Assembly: GCA_958436175.1 (NCBI GenBank)
Contig: CAUBJF010000005.1
Span: forward strand, 124,001-188,000
From: an uncultured Muribaculaceae bacterium
GTDB lineage: Bacteria; Bacteroidota; Bacteroidia; Bacteroidales; Muribaculaceae
Direction of reading: 5' to 3'
DNA: 64,000 nucleotides
Shown here: piece by piece, positions 8,739 through 17,199 of the stretch
How positions within the stretch are numbered: position 1 is the first letter of the stretch
Layout of the letters: each line of letters begins with the position of its first letter
Translations under genes and position numbers: made by a program
Notes under the pieces: model-generated
What the model was told of the DNA's origin: nothing
Seen by the model: only the letters and a program-made list of their open reading frames with translations
The model's database searches: none

Positions 8739-9905
8739 ATGGACAGCGGACGTTATGACAAGCGCGGCGTATCAGCCTCCAAGGAGGATGTCCACGCAGC
8801 TATTCGAAATCTCGACAAAGGTATCTTCCCGGGGGCTTTCTGCAAGATTGTCCCCGACTATCTCGGTGGCGACCCCGAATGGTGCAACATTATGCATGCC
8901 GACGGCGCAGGCACCAAATCCTCCCTGGCCTACGCTTACTGGCGCGAGACCGGCGACCTCGGCGTATGGAAAGGCATAGCCCAGGACTCGCTAATCATGA
9001 ATATCGACGACCTCATATGTGTCGGAGCAACCGACAACATCCTTCTGTCGTCGACCATAGGACGCAACAAACGCCTCGTCCCCGGCGAAGTTATAGCCGC
9101 AATAATCAACGGCACCGAGGAGCTACTCGAAGAACTTCGCGGACAGGGTGTCAGTATCTATTCCACAGGTGGCGAAACGGCCGATGTCGGCGACCTCGTA
9201 CGTACAATCATTGTCGACAGCACCGTGACATGCCGCATGCGCCGTGCCGATGTCATCGACAACAGCCGCATAGCAGCCGGAGATGTCATCGTCGGCCTGG
9301 CCTCCTACGGAAAAGCAGCTTACGAAAAAGAATACAATGGCGGCATGGGCAGCAACGGCCTCACATCCGCTCGCCACGACGTATTCAACAAGTCAGTAGC
9401 CGAACGCTATCCCGAAACTTACGACAACGGCCTGCCCGAAGAACTCGTATACTGCGGTACATGCGGTCTTACAGATGCCGTCGAAGGCGCACCCCTCGAT
9501 GCCGGACGCCTCGTACTGTCACCGACACGGACTTATGCTCCTGTTGTGAAGGCAGTCCTCGACAAGCTGCGTCCACAGATCCACGGAATGGTACACTGCT
9601 CGGGAGGCGCGCAGACCAAGGTTATGAACTTTGTGGAAGGTAAGCACGTTATAAAAGACGAGCTTTTCGACGTACCGCCATTGTTCGACCTCATCCGTAA
9701 AGTATCCGGTACAGATCCTCGCGAGATGTACAAGGTATTCAACATGGGACACCGTCTCGAAATCTACTGTCCGAAAGACGCTGCGGAAACCATCATCGGA
9801 ATAGCAGCCGGTTTCGGCATCGAGGCCAAGATCATAGGCCGTGTCGAGGAAGCTCCGGAAAAGAAGCTTACCCTGGTGACACCCTATGGCACCTTTGAAT
9901 ACTGA
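8739..9905 (+). CDS. purM: Phosphoribosylformylglycinamidine cyclo-ligase (AIR synthetase)
   Basis: Catalyses ATP-dependent ring closure of FGAM to aminoimidazole ribotide in purine synthesis. The 388-residue product shows the PurM landmarks: an N-terminal HADGAGTKSSLA substrate and ATP segment, the metal- and phosphate-binding run MNIDDLICVGATDNI, a glycine-rich STGGETADVGD, the GLASYGKAAYE linker, and a C-terminal MVHCSGGAQTK and VFNMGHRLEIYCP core. No other purine biosynthesis gene is adjacent. It starts 9 bp after the antiporter, so it is probably read from the same transcript. Confidence 0.95.
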   Translation: MDSGRYDKRGVSASKEDVHAAIRNLDKGIFPGAFCKIVPDYLGGDPEWCNIMHADGAGTKSSLAYAYWRETGDLGVWKGIAQDSLIMNIDDLICVGATDNILLSSTIGRNKRLVPGEVIAAIINGTEELLEELRGQGVSIYSTGGETADVGDLVRTIIVDSTVTCRMRRADVIDNSRIAAGDVIVGLASYGKAAYEKEYNGGMGSNGLTSARHDVFNKSVAERYPETYDNGLPEELVYCGTCGLTDAVEGAPLDAGRLVLSPTRTYAPVVKAVLDKLRPQIHGMVHCSGGAQTKVMNFVEGKHVIKDELFDVPPLFDLIRKVSGTDPREMYKVFNMGHRLEIYCPKDAAETIIGIAAGFGIEAKIIGRVEEAPEKKLTLVTPYGTFEY

Positions 9906-9919
9906 AAACAGTCTCATTT

Positions 9920-11299
9920 ATGCGGCGTTATTTTATAGCATCTACCTTTATCCTTCTTATCGCAGCACTGACAGGCTGCGGTCATAAAAACGCCGCAGGC
10001 ACCAGCGACAACGTGGACGGCCCGCACAGTGACACCCTCCGCGTTGTCACCCTCTGGGGTCCCACTTCCTACTTTATCTATCGCGGCGAGCCCATGGGCT
10101 ACGACTACACCCTTGTCGACAGCCTCGCAAGGCAGAAAGGCATGGTGCTGGACCTTAAAGTGGCAAAGACAGTCTCCGCAGCCGTCGCCATGCTTGATTC
10201 CGGCCTTGTCGACCTCATTGCATACGAAGTGCCCATCACCGAGCACTACAAACAGTACGTCCTTCCTTGCGGTCCCGAAAACTATACATCGCAGGTTCTC
10301 GTACAACCGAAACAGAAAGGCTCGGGAACGATTACAGACGTTACGGAACTCGTCGGAAAGGATATATACGTCGAAAAAGACAGCAAATACCTACGACGCA
10401 TGCAGCACCTCGATGAAGAGATAGGAGGCGGCATTAACATCCATGAAGTTGACGGCGACACCCTGATTACCGAAGACCTTATCCAGATGGTTTCCGACGG
10501 AAAGATACCATTCACCATCGTCGACAGCGACATAGCAATGCTCAACAGCACCTATTATCCGGACCTCGATGTCAGCATGGAAGTAAGCTTTCCGCAGAGA
10601 GCGTCGTGGGCTGTGGCTCCCGACAACGTCAGGCTGGCCGCCGAAATCGACGAATGGTTTTCCGGCGATGTGCCACAGCGTACGAACGAGGACCTGCTCA
10701 AACGCTATTTCGAACAGTCGAAATATAGTCCTTCGGTAAGCTTCGACTTCTCGAAGGGCTATATATCCAAGTACGACAACATTTTCAAGCAGTATGCACC
10801 CAAAGTAGGCTGGGACTGGCGCCTGATGGCCGCACAGGCCTTCGTGGAAAGCAAATTCAGGCCCAATGCGCGTTCATGGGTCGGAGCACGCGGCCTTATG
10901 CAGATAATGCCGAGTACTGCACGTGGTTACCGCACCAAAGTAGCACAGCTCGGGAACCCCGAGACAAGCGTCAAAGTAGCCACACAGCTTATCAACGACC
11001 TCGACAGCTATCTTGTCAAATATGTCCCTAATGACAAAGAACGCCTCAAATTCGTGATAGCTGCCTACAACGTGGGCATAGCTCATGTATACGATGCCAT
11101 TGCGCTCGCAAAAAAATACGACCTCGACCCGGAACGCTGGGACGGGAACGTCGAAAAGGCGATCCTGATGAAGATGAACCCCAAATATTACAACGACCCT
11201 GTCACGAAGTACGGCTACTGCCGTGGCACCGAGACGGTAGCCTACGTAAAACGCATTACCGACTTCTACGAACAAGCCCGACGCGAAATTAACGCTTAA
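9920..11299 (+). CDS. MltF-like membrane-bound lytic transglycosylase (lipoprotein)
   Basis: 459 residues. The signal peptide ends in a lipobox-like LTGC (Cys about 20), so the mature enzyme should be anchored in the outer membrane or facing the periplasm. Residues about 35-270 form a family-3 solute-binding-like regulatory domain. Residues about 285-450 are the SLT catalytic domain with AAQAFVESKF (catalytic Glu in the ES motif), GARGLMQIMPSTA and AAYNVGIAH. This is the MltF architecture: it cleaves peptidoglycan glycan strands to 1,6-anhydromuropeptides, possibly allosterically controlled by muropeptides. It starts 14 bp after purM, and the DUF3332 gene follows by 31 bp. Confidence 0.92.
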   Translation: MRRYFIASTFILLIAALTGCGHKNAAGTSDNVDGPHSDTLRVVTLWGPTSYFIYRGEPMGYDYTLVDSLARQKGMVLDLKVAKTVSAAVAMLDSGLVDLIAYEVPITEHYKQYVLPCGPENYTSQVLVQPKQKGSGTITDVTELVGKDIYVEKDSKYLRRMQHLDEEIGGGINIHEVDGDTLITEDLIQMVSDGKIPFTIVDSDIAMLNSTYYPDLDVSMEVSFPQRASWAVAPDNVRLAAEIDEWFSGDVPQRTNEDLLKRYFEQSKYSPSVSFDFSKGYISKYDNIFKQYAPKVGWDWRLMAAQAFVESKFRPNARSWVGARGLMQIMPSTARGYRTKVAQLGNPETSVKVATQLINDLDSYLVKYVPNDKERLKFVIAAYNVGIAHVYDAIALAKKYDLDPERWDGNVEKAILMKMNPKYYNDPVTKYGYCRGTETVAYVKRITDFYEQARREINA

Positions 11300-11330
11300 A
11301 CGATAACACCAATACTATTTCATTCCGACT

Positions 11331-11882
11331 ATGAAGAAAACCATTCTTTCAGTTGCTGTAGTATGCCTTCTCGGCGCCAGCATGGTATCCACACCTTCCT
11401 GCATAGGCAGCTTCTCGCTGACAAACCGTCTGCTGGGCTGGAACAACAACATCGGCAACAAGTTCCTCAACGAACTCGTATTCTTCGCATTCTGGGTGCT
11501 TCCGGTATATGAAGTTTCCGGTCTTGCCGACCTCCTTGTCCTCAACAGCATAGAATTCTGGAGCGGCAGCAATCCTATGGCCAAGGGAGAGAAAGTGATC
11601 GAAGGCAACGACGGCAAATACCTCGTCAAGTGCGACGGCAAAGGCTACGACGTTATCAGCTGTACCGACGGCAGCAAGGTACGCCTCGACTTCGAAGCAA
11701 AGGACAACACATGGACAATCGAATCGAATGGCGACCGTCATGTCCTCTTCCAGTTCGTGGACGACACACACGTCAAACTGCCTGTCAACAACGGCCAGGA
11801 ATACCGCACAGTCGAAATCTCGCAGGCCGGTGTATATGCCTACCAGCAGATGACTCTCGACGCTACTTTCGCAGCACGCTGA
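11331..11882 (+). CDS. DUF3332 family lipoprotein
   Basis: 183 residues. The N-terminus is a signal peptide with a lipobox-like end (TPSC at about 20-23). A conserved hydrophobic, aromatic-rich stretch follows (about 25-75: FSLTNRLLGWNNNIGNKF, then several FF/FW/VLP residues), and a polar beta-rich C-terminal half. This matches DUF3332, whose function is not known. Its TGA stop at 11880-11882 abuts the TCA stop complement of the opposite NlpC/P60 gene, with no terminator between. It is probably the last gene of the + operon. Confidence 0.8.
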   Translation: MKKTILSVAVVCLLGASMVSTPSCIGSFSLTNRLLGWNNNIGNKFLNELVFFAFWVLPVYEVSGLADLLVLNSIEFWSGSNPMAKGEKVIEGNDGKYLVKCDGKGYDVISCTDGSKVRLDFEAKDNTWTIESNGDRHVLFQFVDDTHVKLPVNNGQEYRTVEISQAGVYAYQQMTLDATFAAR

Positions 11883-12641
11883 TCAGAAAGCATTACGGAC
11901 TTCCGTTCGGATAGAATCGGCTTTAAGGACGATACTGTCCACGGGCATGACTACAGACATCGTATCCTTCGGGAGCGATGTCTGCATTTTTATAAAATCT
12001 TCGAGCGTGACAGACGGTACGCCCGCAGATGCCCGGGATGTAGGCAGGGGCTTGTCGTCCGGTATGTCAACCGGCACAGAAAGGGGCAGCTCCTCTATAT
12101 TCTTTCCCCGTCCGGGAAGATTGTCGACACGTCCCGACGAATGATAATGACGCACATAGTAATCTTCGTCGAGACGGCTCTTGATGACACCTCTCGATGA
12201 TGAAGCATGGATGAAAGCGCCATCACCGGTATATATACCGACATGGTTCACACGCCCCCTTTTCCTCGATGTTGTGAAGAACACGAGGTCGGCAGGCTGA
12301 AGTTTCTTCTTATCGATCTTGCGGCAGTACTGCTGCTGCTCGGCGGCGCTGCGTGGAAGCTTGATCCCGGCCACGTCCTGATAAATAGTCATCACCATGC
12401 CGGAACAATCTGTTCCACGTCGAGTCTTTCCGCCGTAGGCATAGGGTGTGCCCTTCCAGCGTTCGGCTTCCTTGAGGATTCGTACGACAGTCCTGCCGTC
12501 TATCTTCTCGGGTTTAGGTGCTTTTTCAATCTCTGTCACTTCGATACGTACCGGTCTGGTCTGCGTTTTTTTGCGTGTGCCACATGCTGTGACAAGCAAA
12601 AGAGCTGCCACAGCCATGACAAGGAGGGAAAAACGGCGCAT
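11883..12641 (-). CDS. NlpC/P60 family cell-wall peptidase lipoprotein
   Basis: 252 residues. A signal peptide ends in a lipobox (VTAC). The NlpC/P60 domain (about 50-180) has GTDCSGMV with the catalytic Cys, RVNHVGIY with the catalytic His, and FIHASSSRGV supplying the third polar residue. Such enzymes cut the D-gamma-glutamyl-meso-diaminopimelate link in peptidoglycan stem peptides. The C-terminal 70 residues are low-complexity and unassigned. It begins 12 bp after batE and is the last gene of the Bat operon. It ends base-to-base against the convergent DUF3332 gene. Confidence 0.92.
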   Translation of the reverse strand: MRRFSLLVMAVAALLLVTACGTRKKTQTRPVRIEVTEIEKAPKPEKIDGRTVVRILKEAERWKGTPYAYGGKTRRGTDCSGMVMTIYQDVAGIKLPRSAAEQQQYCRKIDKKKLQPADLVFFTTSRKRGRVNHVGIYTGDGAFIHASSSRGVIKSRLDEDYYVRHYHSSGRVDNLPGRGKNIEELPLSVPVDIPDDKPLPTSRASAGVPSVTLEDFIKMQTSLPKDTMSVVMPVDSIVLKADSIRTEVRNAF

Positions 12642-12653
12642 CTAAATACCTGA

Positions 12654-13439
12654 TCAGATACGTTCAACATCCGAGGCACGGAGCCATGCCTTGGAGTTGT
12701 TGTTGATCTTGACATTGTACCACATAGGCGATACCGGGTCGTCGGGAGTGGCTACAGAGTCGATGACTTCTACAACCGTGCCTTCGTGGATAGTCACGAC
12801 CTTGTCGGCGGAAGTTGTAGCCGGACGAGGTACGGATGTAAGCTGCGTCGAAGGTACGATTACGACGGCACGGTCGTGAGAACGTGCCGCCGAGACGCTC
12901 TCTGCTGCTACTGCAATAGCATAGAGGAATATAACGAGTACTACAATGCCCCCGAAGAAGCCAGTCTTGCGAAGGGCGACATCGCGGGAGAATATATACA
13001 GGGCAACCGCTCCGAGAAGCATAAGGAAGAGAACAAAAGCAGTCCAAGCCCATGCATCGGGTGTCATAGACCCGAGTATGGCATGATGCACGTTACTGAG
13101 GAATGCGGAATCATCTTCCGGCTTGTCCTCGATACGGGCACGGACAAATTCGAGATTCGTACGCGCATCGGTATTGGTCGGATCGAGCTTGAGGGCTCTC
13201 TCGTAGCTGGCGACGGCCAGACCGATGTTGTCGTTCCTATAGTAGGCGTTGCCGAGGTTATAGTATATGTCGCTGTCTATACCCTCTTCTTCGATAGCCT
13301 TCTTATAGAGTTCTATGGCTTCCCTGTAGTTCTCTTTGTTGTACGCCGAGTCGGCCTTTTCGCCTATAGAAAGGGCGAAGGCACCGAGGGAGCATGCCAT
13401 CATGACGGCAAAAAGCAGTATCTTCTTCATAGCATTCAT
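12654..13439 (-). CDS. batE: Bat operon protein BatE (TPR plus SH3-like domain)
   Basis: 261 residues. A signal peptide (cleaved after about residue 22, AFA-L) is followed by two to three tetratricopeptide repeats (about 30-110, e.g. YYNLGNAYYRNDNIGLAVASYERAL). Two transmembrane helices lie near 128-150 and 160-182, and a C-terminal bacterial SH3-like domain ends in KAWLRASDVERI. Gene order and architecture match BatE of the Bacteroides aerotolerance operon. The exact molecular role of BatE is not settled; an envelope scaffold is likely. Its ATG overlaps the batD stop by 4 bp. Confidence 0.92.
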   Translation of the reverse strand: MNAMKKILLFAVMMACSLGAFALSIGEKADSAYNKENYREAIELYKKAIEEEGIDSDIYYNLGNAYYRNDNIGLAVASYERALKLDPTNTDARTNLEFVRARIEDKPEDDSAFLSNVHHAILGSMTPDAWAWTAFVLFLMLLGAVALYIFSRDVALRKTGFFGGIVVLVIFLYAIAVAAESVSAARSHDRAVVIVPSTQLTSVPRPATTSADKVVTIHEGTVVEVIDSVATPDDPVSPMWYNVKINNNSKAWLRASDVERI

Positions 13440-15262
13440 TTCTTTACGTCCTCGATGCTCTTGATAGCATTCGTGGCTTTGGAGTACATATCGGCAACCT
13501 CGCTGTCGGAATCATTGGGCGTGAAACGTGCCATCTCGCAACGGTTCAGGATTTCGAGAACTTCATCCGTATCCTTCTCTTCGAGGCCGTATTCACGCAG
13601 ACGCGAGGCAACATTGTCGAGGGTGAGCTGCGAGGGAGCTATGGACAGCTTGTCGCTGATATAACCCCACAGAGCCTTTGCAAGGGAGGCATAGAATTTC
13701 TCGTTCTCATGTCGGTCCATGAAGGACTTGGATTCCTTCAGTCTCTTGGTGGCCACGCGGCCAGCCTTGGCGAGCTTGCGGCCTGTCACATCAGCCTCGA
13801 GGCGGATATTTCGGCGGTAGACGACAAGGACACCGACAAGAATAAGGACTGCAAGGATATACATGAACCAGTACAGACCGCTCTGGAAAGTATAGCTTAT
13901 CTCGCCCATATGACGGTCCGGAGAGGTGCGGCGTATATGCAGGATATCGTCGATAGTCGTGTCGATATCCTTCTGGGGAGCTACCGACGGCGACGAGCTG
14001 CCGCGAAGCACCTTGATCGGAGTGTCGGGGACGTCGACAGTGACATATTTCTCGGTCGATGGGTTAAAATATACGAACGGACGGCCCGGAATATTATAGT
14101 TACCGACTTCCTGAGGCACGATAGTGTACTCGGTCGTAAATGTACCCGACATATTTGTACCTCCGCCGACAACGTTGACGTTCATGTCGGTTTTCGGGGT
14201 ATAGGAATCGATGCTCGGGGGGAACTCGATGGTCGGAGAAGTCAGGAACTTGATATTGCCGGTACCTTTGACGGTGTACGAATATACCGAGGCTTCATTG
14301 GTACGCATCAGTTCCGGTTCGAGCTTGATGCTGACATCGAAGTTGCCGACAGCACCGTCGAATCCGGCCGGTTTCGGCTCGGGAAGAGCCTTGACGTGCA
14401 GTGTAGCGGCATTCGAGGATGTCGTCACAGCTTTCTCAACAGGACGGGCAGTGCGGAAGAAGCCCATGTTGACCTGTTCGTACTGAACGATTGTCACATC
14501 GTACTTACCGGAATTGACACTAAGCTGTCCGGCCTTCTGCGGATAGAGAAGCAGACGTTTAAGGACGGCTGTATGATAGTTCTGGCCGTTGTAATGCTCG
14601 ATACTTGTCTCCATGCTGACGGGAAGTTCCTCGGTAAGGAAACCCTCAAAAGCGGGCTGTGTCGTTACCATGAACGAGGATATATCGTACTTGGTATAGA
14701 CCTTGATTGTGGCGACAACCGGCTCCTGCTCGTAGACCGTATTCTTTGAGAATGACACACGCACGAGGAGGTCGTTGGCCGAAACCTTGCCAGGAGTCTG
14801 GCTTGAAATATCGTCGGGCTGCACCTGTCCACGGTTTGGAGCCGAGCTGCCGGAGGACGGCCCTGCATCGCCGGGAAGAATCTCGAACTTTGCAGGACGC
14901 GATTTCAGTGTCTTGCCTCCGGCCGATATAGTCACCTCGCGGACATTGACAGTACCGGCTTTGTCGGCACGGTAAGTGAACGAGTAGTCTATAGAATAGC
15001 TCGAAGTCATATGCCCGTTGACAATCTGTGTGCTCTGCATCGTCGACGTAGCCGGTCCGTAGAGCAAAGTACATCCGTCGAGCTCCGGGGCAGCCGGTGG
15101 ATTGGCTTCGGCATCCGTGAGGCGGAACGTGAGGCTGAAATTGCGGCCCTCAATCACGTTGCGCGGAGGCACGAGTGAGAACGAAGGCTGCTGGGCCGAC
15201 ATCATGACGACGGCAGATGCCATGATTGTGAGGAAGAGTATGAAACGTTTGAACTGTACCAT
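13436..15262 (-). CDS. batD: Bat operon protein BatD
   Basis: 608 residues from the ATG at 15262, which directly precedes a good signal peptide (MVQFKRFILFLTIMAS, cleaved near SAQ). Farther upstream in-frame starts would run into batC and lack a signal. The mature protein has an N-terminal repeated beta-sandwich ectodomain typical of BatD (oxygen-tolerance family), one transmembrane helix near residues 460-480 (YWFMYILAVLILVGVLVVYR), and a cytoplasmic C-terminal alpha-helical part. The family is required for aerotolerance in Bacteroides fragilis and is thought to act with the VWA proteins BatA and BatB. Overlap with batE is 4 bp; 46 bp separate it from batC. Confidence 0.93.
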   Translation of the reverse strand: MVQFKRFILFLTIMASAVVMMSAQQPSFSLVPPRNVIEGRNFSLTFRLTDAEANPPAAPELDGCTLLYGPATSTMQSTQIVNGHMTSSYSIDYSFTYRADKAGTVNVREVTISAGGKTLKSRPAKFEILPGDAGPSSGSSAPNRGQVQPDDISSQTPGKVSANDLLVRVSFSKNTVYEQEPVVATIKVYTKYDISSFMVTTQPAFEGFLTEELPVSMETSIEHYNGQNYHTAVLKRLLLYPQKAGQLSVNSGKYDVTIVQYEQVNMGFFRTARPVEKAVTTSSNAATLHVKALPEPKPAGFDGAVGNFDVSIKLEPELMRTNEASVYSYTVKGTGNIKFLTSPTIEFPPSIDSYTPKTDMNVNVVGGGTNMSGTFTTEYTIVPQEVGNYNIPGRPFVYFNPSTEKYVTVDVPDTPIKVLRGSSSPSVAPQKDIDTTIDDILHIRRTSPDRHMGEISYTFQSGLYWFMYILAVLILVGVLVVYRRNIRLEADVTGRKLAKAGRVATKRLKESKSFMDRHENEKFYASLAKALWGYISDKLSIAPSQLTLDNVASRLREYGLEEKDTDEVLEILNRCEMARFTPNDSDSEVADMYSKATNAIKSIEDVKK

Positions 15263-15308
15263 AGTTGCAACTTTAGACGGTATTGAAAGCCTTTGCATAG
15301 GAAAATGA

Positions 15309-16166
15309 TTACCAGGGTTTGTCGGTCTGTGGACGGCCTCCGGCCTGTTCCTCTTCGGCCTGGACTTTCTTTCGGGTTGCGTTTTCCTTATTTTGCATAG
15401 ACTGAAGAATCTGCTGTGCAAATCCGGTCATTTGTTGTTGCTGTTGTTGTTGCTGCTGTTGCTGATCCTGCTGCTGTTGTTGCTGTTGTTGCTGATCCTG
15501 CTGCTGTTGTTGTTGGTCCTGCTTGTCCTCCTGATCTTGCTGGTCCTGGTTCTGTTCCTGCTGCTCTTTTTTGAGCTGCGCAAGGCGGAGATTCTGACGG
15601 CAGGCAAGATTGTCGGGCTGCATGCGCAGCGAGGATTCATAGAAAGCTATGCTTTCGTCGTACTTCTCGTCGTTGAAGGCGATGTTACCAAGGTTATAAA
15701 GAGCTTTTTCGGCAATCGCGGGGTCGTATTCCTTGGCATCGGGTACAAGCTGCATGAAGAGCTGTGCCGCCTGAACACGAGGATCGTTTGCCGTACCCTT
15801 GTTGTCGTCGCTCTGGAGCTGGAGGAGCGTCACTGCCTTGTTGTAACGCGCACGGATAGAGCCGCCGTTGACTTCCAGCGCTTTGTCGTACGATTCGAGA
15901 GCCTCATGGAACTTATCCTCCTTGAAGAGCTTGTTGCCCCGGCGGATATCATTTCGCTCGGCCTTGTAGGACTGCGAGGGAGTATTGTATCTGGATGGCT
16001 TCTGTTCGGGAGCCTGCTGGGCTCCGGCGTCCACATTAGCATCTGGCGTTGCCTGCGTGGGCTGCGCCGTAGCGTCGTTAGCCTGGGGAGCGTCCGGCAT
16101 CGAAAGCTGTGCGTTAGCTCCGAAAGTCAGCAACGCAAGTAGGGGTAAGCTTAGTAGAATCTTCAT
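15309..16166 (-). CDS. batC: Bat operon protein BatC (TPR protein with polyglutamine tail)
   Basis: 285 residues. The signal peptide ends at about GANA, then comes a Pro/Ala/Gln-rich linker. Tetratricopeptide repeats span about 75-200 (RGNKLFKEDKFHEALESYDKAL, YNLGNIAFNDEKYDESIAFY). A Gln-rich tail follows, with uninterrupted runs of 6, 9 and 11 glutamines separated by single Asp residues, then a short charged C-terminus. The position between batB and batD fits BatC. TPR repeats imply protein-protein contacts in the periplasm. The ATG overlaps the batB stop by 4 bp. The polyglutamine tract is unusual for a bacterial protein and may vary in length. Confidence 0.92.
   Translation of the reverse strand: MKILLSLPLLALLTFGANAQLSMPDAPQANDATAQPTQATPDANVDAGAQQAPEQKPSRYNTPSQSYKAERNDIRRGNKLFKEDKFHEALESYDKALEVNGGSIRARYNKAVTLLQLQSDDNKGTANDPRVQAAQLFMQLVPDAKEYDPAIAEKALYNLGNIAFNDEKYDESIAFYESSLRMQPDNLACRQNLRLAQLKKEQQEQNQDQQDQEDKQDQQQQQQDQQQQQQQQQDQQQQQQQQQQQMTGFAQQILQSMQNKENATRKKVQAEEEQAGGRPQTDKPW
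15432..15515 (-). repeat. CAA/CAG trinucleotide tract (polyglutamine) in batC
   Basis: Twenty-six CAA/CAG codons in three runs (11, 9 and 6 on the + coordinate order) are separated by single Asp codons. The CAA/CAG mixing reduces perfect slippage, but the tract remains a trinucleotide repeat that would keep frame when it changes length. Confidence 0.9.
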
Positions 16167-17194
16167 TTCTTTCCTTTCTCTTCCTTGGTGAAGAAATTAA
16201 TACCACGGAGCCAACTGATCTTACGGTTGACAACAAGCGTATCGATAATAAGGAAAATCAGCGCTATGGCGGCGAATGTCGGGAACTGCTCGGCACCGGC
16301 TGTATATGTAATCGAACGGAACTCCGATTTCTGCAACTTGTCGAGCTGGTCGGTGAGTTCGCCGAGAGCAGAAGGAGAAGCGCCGTTGACATAGATTCCG
16401 TCGCCGGCCTTGGCGATTTCCTGTGCGAGGGTCTCGTTGAGGGCTGTGATCACCGGGGTACCTTCGGGAGTCGTGAAGCCCGGCAGGAGGGCACCCTTGG
16501 TCGTGCCGAGACCTATGACATCGACCTGGATACCGTTTTCAGCGGCAAGCTTGGCGGCCTCAATGGCTTCGCCTTCATGGTCTTCGGAGTCGGTGATAAG
16601 GATTATAGCCTTATGCATGTCCTCGGCAGGAGAGAAACCGTTCATGGCCATCTTGATAGCAGAAGCTATTGAGGTGCCCTGATACGAAATCATATCTGTA
16701 TTGAGGTCGCCAAGGTACATCTTGGCCATATAGAAGTCGGATGTCAGCGGAAGCTGCATCTTGGACTGACCGGCGAAGACGACGAGACCGACCTTATCGT
16801 TGTCGAGACGGTCGATGAGTTTGTCGAGGAGCAGACGCGCACGGTCAAGACGCGACACTCCGTCGGGACGGTCGGTCGACGAGGCAAGCATGGAGTTTGA
16901 AACGTCGAAAGCAATCATGACCTCGATGCCCGCGCTTGTTTCCTGCTGCTCCTTGGCTCCGGCACGGGGACGCGCCAGAACTACGACAAGAGCTGCGAGA
17001 GCTATCAATGACAGAGTGAGCTTGACGGCAGGAGTATAACGCGACGTGTCGGGCATGAGCCGGGCGATGACATCGGGACGGCCGAAGCGGCGGAGCTTGG
17101 CACGCCGGGAAGCCCTTGCGGCTATGAACAGCAGGACTACGACGGGCACTGCCGCGAGGAGATAGAGATATTGCGGATGAGCGAAATCGAACAT
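16163..17194 (-). CDS. batB: Bat operon VWA-domain protein BatB
   Basis: 343 residues from the ATG at 17194 (MFDFAHPQYLYLL); a longer in-frame start would run back into batA. Two N-terminal transmembrane helices (about 8-28 and 58-76) precede a von Willebrand A domain with the MIDAS motif DVSNSM and the later TDSEDHEG aspartates. A C-terminal transmembrane helix lies near 305-325 (FAAIALIFLIIDTLVV). The fold displays a metal-dependent adhesion site in the periplasm. It pairs with BatA and is thought to work with the MoxR ATPase encoded upstream. It starts 5 nt after the batA stop and overlaps batC by 4 bp. Confidence 0.94.
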   Translation of the reverse strand: MFDFAHPQYLYLLAAVPVVVLLFIAARASRRAKLRRFGRPDVIARLMPDTSRYTPAVKLTLSLIALAALVVVLARPRAGAKEQQETSAGIEVMIAFDVSNSMLASSTDRPDGVSRLDRARLLLDKLIDRLDNDKVGLVVFAGQSKMQLPLTSDFYMAKMYLGDLNTDMISYQGTSIASAIKMAMNGFSPAEDMHKAIILITDSEDHEGEAIEAAKLAAENGIQVDVIGLGTTKGALLPGFTTPEGTPVITALNETLAQEIAKAGDGIYVNGASPSALGELTDQLDKLQKSEFRSITYTAGAEQFPTFAAIALIFLIIDTLVVNRKISWLRGINFFTKEEKGKK

Positions 17195-17199
17195 GGCGG

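Noticed and set aside
15393..16142. + frame with a very long leucine run opposite batC
   Set aside because: The leucine stretch is the complement of the polyglutamine codons. Not a transporter.
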